A stretch of 64,000 nt of DNA, taken from Blautia sp. SC05B48 (GTDB lineage Bacteria > Bacillota > Clostridia > Lachnospirales > Lachnospiraceae). The stretch is from positions 3,053,501 to 3,117,500 of the forward strand of contig NZ_CP040518.1 in NCBI RefSeq assembly GCF_005848555.1, written 5' to 3'. Each line of letters opens with the position of its first letter. Positions within the stretch are counted from its first letter, which is position 1. Below the pieces are notes generated by a model. The model was not told where the DNA came from. It saw nothing but the letters and a program-made list of their open reading frames with translations, and searched no databases. Below are positions 60,465 to 64,000 of the stretch, one piece after another. Position numbers and translations under genes: made by a program.

Positions 60465-61237
60465 AAAGCTTGTGGAACAGTTTTAAGGCAGCCTTTGCCA
60501 TGTTTTCAAAGATCCCCATGCCCATGGTGGACTGGAAGAAGGAAAACATAAAATATATGATGTGCTTTTTTCCTTTTGTGGGGACTGTCATCGGTATTCT
60601 GACATGGCTTGCAGGAGGAATCCTCGGAATGCATGCAGCTCTGGAACCATTTTTTCTCGCTGTGATCCTTACTGTGATCCCGGTATTTATTACCGGCGGC
60701 ATTCATGTAGACGGGCTTCTGGACACATCGGATGCATTAAGCTCCTGGCAGGAACGCACAAGGAGGCTGGAGATCCTGAAGGATTCCCATGCAGGTGCAT
60801 TTGCCATTATCACAGCCTGCGTATATTTTATCCTCTGGCTGGGAGCATGGGATCAGCTCCTTGGAAATTATAATGGGATCTGTATCATGAGCCTGGGCTT
60901 TATGATGTCCAGATGTCTTTCCGGGATCGGTGTGATCACATTTCCCAAGGCAAGGACAGACGGGACTGTGGCAGAATTTTCCAGAAATGCGTCGGAGATC
61001 GCAGTGCGAAATGTTCTTATCACGATGTTTGTGATCCTTGCAGCGCTGATGATATGGGTGGATCCGATCCTGGGTGTTCTGGCAGCTGTCAGCGCACTTC
61101 TGGTATTCTGGTGGTATCACCATATGGCTTTGAAATATTTTGGAGGGACCACAGGTGATCTTTCCGGATTTTTCCTCTGCATCTGCGAGGTCGTGATGGC
61201 ACTGGTGCTTGCTTTTTGTGGCGCATTTCACCTGTAA
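60461..61237 (+). CDS. cobS: Adenosylcobinamide-GDP ribazoletransferase CobS
   Basis: The 258-residue membrane enzyme joins adenosylcobinamide-GDP with alpha-ribazole (phosphate) to complete cobalamin. The motif GGIHVDGLLDTSDAL with conserved aspartates and RLEILKDSHAGAFAI mark the active site. About six hydrophobic segments are present. It overlaps cobU by ATGA. In other bacteria CobU, CobT and CobS work at the membrane together. Confidence 0.93.
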   Translation: MKSLWNSFKAAFAMFSKIPMPMVDWKKENIKYMMCFFPFVGTVIGILTWLAGGILGMHAALEPFFLAVILTVIPVFITGGIHVDGLLDTSDALSSWQERTRRLEILKDSHAGAFAIITACVYFILWLGAWDQLLGNYNGICIMSLGFMMSRCLSGIGVITFPKARTDGTVAEFSRNASEIAVRNVLITMFVILAALMIWVDPILGVLAAVSALLVFWWYHHMALKYFGGTTGDLSGFFLCICEVVMALVLAFCGAFHL

Positions 61238-61264
61238 TAAAGATTTGGATGAGGTAAAAAAGAT

Positions 61265-61645
61265 ATGGAAATGATAATCGGAGGTGCATATCAGGGAAAA
61301 GCTGCCTATGCAAAAGCGCAGTTCCCGGATGTGGACTGGAAATTCGGAGGAGAGATCACAGAAGAGGAACTTCTGAAGGCAGAGGGCATTCTGGGATTTC
61401 AGGAATACATAAGAAAAGCTCTGAAGGCAGGAGAAGATCTCACCGGCCTGGCAGAAAAGCTGGCACAGCAGGATACGGATGTGATCCTTGTCAGTGAGGA
61501 GGTAGGCTACGGGATCGTTCCGGCGGATGCTTTTGAGCGGCAGTACCGTGAAGCTGTTGGCCGGGTGTGCACTGCACTGGCTGCAAAAAGCAGAAGGGTC
61601 ACAAGAGTGGTATGCGGGATTGGGACGGTGCTGAAGGATGATTAG
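61265..61645 (+). CDS. Short CobU-like protein (second, truncated homologue)
   Basis: This 126-residue protein has the CobU ends but lacks the middle with the guanylylated His: IIGGAYQGKAAYAK is a Walker A-like loop, and ILVSEEVGYGIVPADAFERQYREAVGRV matches the C-terminal NEVGxGIVP helix of CobU, with VVCGIGTVLK as the final strand. It may be a regulatory or complementary subunit for the full-length CobU two genes earlier, which has diverged exactly in the GIVP region, or a relic. It overlaps the phosphatase gene by eight bases. Annotation tools often call it a bifunctional enzyme, which is doubtful. Confidence 0.6.
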   Translation: MEMIIGGAYQGKAAYAKAQFPDVDWKFGGEITEEELLKAEGILGFQEYIRKALKAGEDLTGLAEKLAQQDTDVILVSEEVGYGIVPADAFERQYREAVGRVCTALAAKSRRVTRVVCGIGTVLKDD

Positions 61646-62237
61646 ATTATATCTGATACGACATGGACAGACACCCGGAAATAAGCTTCAGCGTTATATC
61701 GGAACAACGGATGAACCACTGAGCATGGAAGGAAAGGAATTCTTGGAAAACCTGACCTATCCCATGCCGGAGGCCCTTTACGTAAGTCCGCTCTGCCGTT
61801 GTGTGGAAACTGCGGGGATCCTTTTTCCGGGAAAAAGCTTTCATATTATCGAAGAGCTTTCCGAGTGTGATTTTGGAGAGTTTGAGAATAAAAATTATAA
61901 AGAGCTTTCCGGAAATCAGGATTATCAGAGGTGGATCGACAGCAATGGAACGCTTCCTTTTCCGGGAGGAGAAAGTCGAGAAGCTTTTAAGCACCGAAGC
62001 CTTACAGGATTTCAGAAGGCCGTCACACAGTGTATCCGTAACAACATAAAGACAGCGGCTCTTGTGATACATGGCGGTACGATCATGAACATTATGGAAG
62101 AATATGCGGACAGACCCAGGGCTTTTTATGAATGGCATGTAAAAAACGGCGGTGGTTATCTGGCAGAGCTGGAGCCTGCGCTGTGGCAGAAGGGCCGGAG
62201 AGAGCTCTGTGTCCGTGAAGCATATATGGAGGGTTAA
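61638..62237 (+). CDS. cobC: Histidine phosphatase, alpha-ribazole phosphatase CobC-like
   Basis: The 199-residue protein starts with LYLIRHGQTPGN, the phosphohistidine RHG motif (His9), and has the second catalytic His in VIHGGTIMNIM. YVSPLCRCVETA and the ECDFGEFENKNYKEL segment are typical of CobC. It would remove the phosphate of alpha-ribazole phosphate, or of adenosylcobalamin phosphate, in the last steps of cobalamin assembly. The assignment as CobC rather than another phosphoglycerate-mutase-like phosphatase rests on the neighbouring cob genes. Confidence 0.82.
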   Translation: MIRLYLIRHGQTPGNKLQRYIGTTDEPLSMEGKEFLENLTYPMPEALYVSPLCRCVETAGILFPGKSFHIIEELSECDFGEFENKNYKELSGNQDYQRWIDSNGTLPFPGGESREAFKHRSLTGFQKAVTQCIRNNIKTAALVIHGGTIMNIMEEYADRPRAFYEWHVKNGGGYLAELEPALWQKGRRELCVREAYMEG

Positions 62238-62240
62238 GTT

Positions 62241-63056
62241 ATGAATGAGCAGAAGATCAGCTGGAAACGCAGTGACTTGAAATGGCGTGGAAAACAGGCA
62301 TTCAAAAAAAATTACTGGTCAGCAGTGCTGGTAAGTCTGGTGCTGGCTATTGTGCTGGCAACCGGCGGAAGCGGTGCGGCCACAGGCAGTGCCGGAAATG
62401 TGGCAAGTCCGGATTGCGGTGTTACAACGTATCGTTTGGGTACGGATATCAATGGTGTTACTTCTTATGTCAGCCATGTATTTCGCTCCCCACTGGCAGT
62501 GCTTTTTGCGCTTCTGAGTGCCAGTGCCGTGGTAGCTGTGGCTCTGATCGGAATCCTTTTCCATTTTTTTGTGGGAAATGTTCTGGAGGTAGGCGGAAGA
62601 GATTTTTACATTGAGAACCTTTATTCTGTACCCGGGCCCGGAAAGCTCCTCAGTGTATTTCGTTCAGGGAATTACGGTAATATCGTAAAAACCATGTTTT
62701 TACGGGACCTGTATCTTGTATTGTGGACACTGCTTTTCATTATTCCCGGAGTGGTAAAATCCTACGAATATAAGATGATACCTTATCTTCTTGCGGAATA
62801 TCCGGATATGAGCACAAAGGAAGTATTTGCAAAAAGCCGTGAGATGATGGACGGACAGAAGATGGATACCTTTATCCTGGATCTTTCCTTTATTCCCTGG
62901 TCTGTCCTTTCGGCAATCACGGCAGGGATCGTGGGACTCTTTTATGTATCCCCGTATAAGGATGCAACCTATGCGGAACTTTATGATACTCTTGCGGCAG
63001 GAATGCCGGGAAACGGACAGCAGGTGTATGAAGATGAAAACAGCGGTATTTACTGA
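62241..63056 (+). CDS. DUF975 family membrane protein
   Basis: The 271-residue protein opens with SWKRSDLKWRGKQAFKKNYW, the conserved DUF975 N-terminus, then several membrane segments (SAVLVSLVLAIVLATGG; LFALLSASAVVAVALIGILFHFF; LVLWTLLFIIPGVVKSYEYKMIPYLL; SVLSAITAGIVGLFYVSPY). The family is common in Firmicutes and has no firm function. It starts four bases after the phosphatase stop and overlaps the yqeB gene, so it is co-transcribed with both, but no functional link is known. Confidence 0.85.
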   Translation: MNEQKISWKRSDLKWRGKQAFKKNYWSAVLVSLVLAIVLATGGSGAATGSAGNVASPDCGVTTYRLGTDINGVTSYVSHVFRSPLAVLFALLSASAVVAVALIGILFHFFVGNVLEVGGRDFYIENLYSVPGPGKLLSVFRSGNYGNIVKTMFLRDLYLVLWTLLFIIPGVVKSYEYKMIPYLLAEYPDMSTKEVFAKSREMMDGQKMDTFILDLSFIPWSVLSAITAGIVGLFYVSPYKDATYAELYDTLAAGMPGNGQQVYEDENSGIY

Positions 63057-63891
63057 TAAAATGATTCTTGTGCGCGGTGGCGGAGACCTGGCCACCGGAG
63101 TGATCCACAAGCTTCATCAGAGTGGTTATCAGATCCTGATCCTGGAATGTGACCGTCCAAGTGCCATCCGCCGTCATGTGGCTTTCTGTGAAGCCGTTTA
63201 TGACGGAACTGCAGAGGTAGAAGGCGTTGTGTGCAGGAGGGTCACGGAGGACGATATCCGGACCCAGTGCAGGAAATGCTGGGCCCAGGGAGAGATCCCC
63301 CTTCTGACAGATACCGATGGAAAACATATCCGCGAACTGGAGCCGGAGGCAGTGATCGATGCCATCCTTGCAAAAAAGAATCTTGGGACCAGCAGGGACA
63401 TGGCTCCACTGACTGTGGGACTTGGCCCGGGCTTTACCGCAGGGGAGGATGTGGATTATGTGATCGAGACCATGCGTGGACATAACTTGGGAAGGATCAT
63501 AAAAAAAGGCAGTGCTCTGCCGAATACCGGAGTGCCGGGACTGATCGCGGGGATAGGAAAGGAACGTGTGATCCATTCACCGGCAGCCGGTAACATGAAA
63601 AACATCTGTCAGATCGCAGATCTTGTTGAAAAAGACCAGGTGATCGCCATGGTAGGTGATACGCCGGTGAAGGCTACTATTTCCGGCGTGATCCGTGGGC
63701 TGATCCGGGACGGTTATCCTGTTTTTGCGGGAATGAAGATCGCGGACATTGACCCAAGGGCAGAACAGAAGAAAAACTGTTTTACGATCTCAGACAAGGC
63801 AAGGTGTATCGCAGGGGGAGTACTGGAGGTGCTGCTTTCCTGCGGAGTGCTTCCGGGAAAAGAGAAAGCTGTAAAGAATGAGGAACTGTGA
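63034..63891 (+). CDS. yqeB: Selenium-dependent molybdenum hydroxylase maturation protein YqeB
   Basis: Several starts are possible. The ATG at 63034, with AGGTG about eight bases upstream, is preferred and gives 285 residues; starts at 63028 or 63061 cannot be excluded. The N-terminal ILVRGGGDLATGVIHKLHQSGY is the Rossmann loop of YqeB (EF2563 family), and SAIRRHVAFCEAVYDG follows. Comparative genomics links this family with YqeC and selenium-dependent molybdenum hydroxylases. It is thought to help build or install the selenium-containing cofactor. The three-subunit molybdenum hydroxylase at the left end of this window is a likely client. Confidence 0.88.
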   Translation: MKTAVFTDKMILVRGGGDLATGVIHKLHQSGYQILILECDRPSAIRRHVAFCEAVYDGTAEVEGVVCRRVTEDDIRTQCRKCWAQGEIPLLTDTDGKHIRELEPEAVIDAILAKKNLGTSRDMAPLTVGLGPGFTAGEDVDYVIETMRGHNLGRIIKKGSALPNTGVPGLIAGIGKERVIHSPAAGNMKNICQIADLVEKDQVIAMVGDTPVKATISGVIRGLIRDGYPVFAGMKIADIDPRAEQKKNCFTISDKARCIAGGVLEVLLSCGVLPGKEKAVKNEEL

Positions 63892-63944
63892 CCGATACAG
63901 AGCTTTTTTCCTCTGAAGAAGTACGAGAATAAATGGAGTGTGTC

Positions 63945-64000
63945 ATGAAGAAAAATGAAAAAGCGCTTACTGTGGCATTCACAGGAGGAGGCGGAAAGAC
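63945..64000 (+). CDS. yqeC: YqeC (selenium cofactor maturation), N-terminal fragment
   Basis: An ATG at 63945 with GGAGTG upstream starts MKKNEKALTVAFTGGGGKT, cut by the window end. The GGGGKT nucleotide-binding loop near the N-terminus and the position next to yqeB match YqeC. Only 18 complete codons are visible, so the call rests on the loop and on context. Confidence 0.7.
   Translation, partial: MKKNEKALTVAFTGGGGK

Overview
The window (about 64 kb, moderate GC, low-GC Gram-positive signals, strong AGGAGG ribosome sites) looks like a chromosome segment of an anaerobic gut Clostridium-group bacterium, most likely Lachnospiraceae (Blautia-like is plausible but not proven). The grounds are pyruvate:ferredoxin oxidoreductase, corrinoid-dependent methyltransferases, a clostridial type IV pilus locus, YqeB/YqeC-type selenium-molybdenum hydroxylase maturation, MetA with the acetyl-CoA-specific Glu111, and intergenic repeats.

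Layout. 1-6.1 kb: the end of a GH13 alpha-glucosidase, a three-subunit molybdenum hydroxylase (xdhB-xdhC-xdhA) and a large membrane protein split into two reading frames. 6.3-11.8 kb: tRNA-Arg(CCG), an SH3-domain membrane protein, a cell-wall-binding-repeat protein, an rRNA pseudouridine synthase whose 3' end overruns ligA after an A8 tract, ligA and metA. 11.8-21.2 kb: a MITE-like repeat and a corrinoid methyl-transfer island. The island holds a methyltetrahydrofolate methyltransferase, a corrinoid protein, a reductive activator, a DUF2284 protein, an arylamine N-acetyltransferase, a PucR regulator, a GPH-type transporter and a UroD-family methyltransferase. 21.3-23.2 kb: a group II intron inserted just behind the terminator of that island.

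23.3-42.2 kb: a type IV pilus operon: extension ATPase (with N-terminal MshEN c-di-GMP-type motifs), retraction ATPase PilT, PilC, major pilin, prepilin peptidase, a PilM-PilN fusion, PilO, four minor pilins (two very large, 530 and 818 aa) and, translationally coupled at the end, an 1828-aa secreted DUF5057-type protein with calcium-loop motifs. This is the most interesting system in the window; the last protein is a candidate pilus-tip adhesin. 42.4-48.4 kb: secreted and envelope proteins (zinc phospholipase C-like, NlpC/P60, transglutaminase-like, TM198-like) and YbaK. 48.4-54.6 kb: an ABC-F ATPase with one degenerate ATP site, an Rrf2 regulator with a cysteine cluster, and nifJ. 54.7-58.9 kb: a YfhO/GT2/GtrA envelope glycosylation operon. 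58.9-62.2 kb: cobalamin lower-ligand assembly (cobT, cobU, cobS, a short second CobU-like protein, a CobC-like phosphatase). 62.2-64 kb: a DUF975 protein, yqeB and the start of yqeC.

Functional links (inferred): the cobalamin genes can supply the corrinoid used by the methyl-transfer island; YqeB/YqeC are expected to mature a selenium-dependent molybdenum hydroxylase such as the one at the left end; methyl groups captured by the island would enter tetrahydrofolate metabolism. Some starts were moved from the longest possible frame to a downstream start codon that has a good ribosome-binding site; these are explained in the entries.
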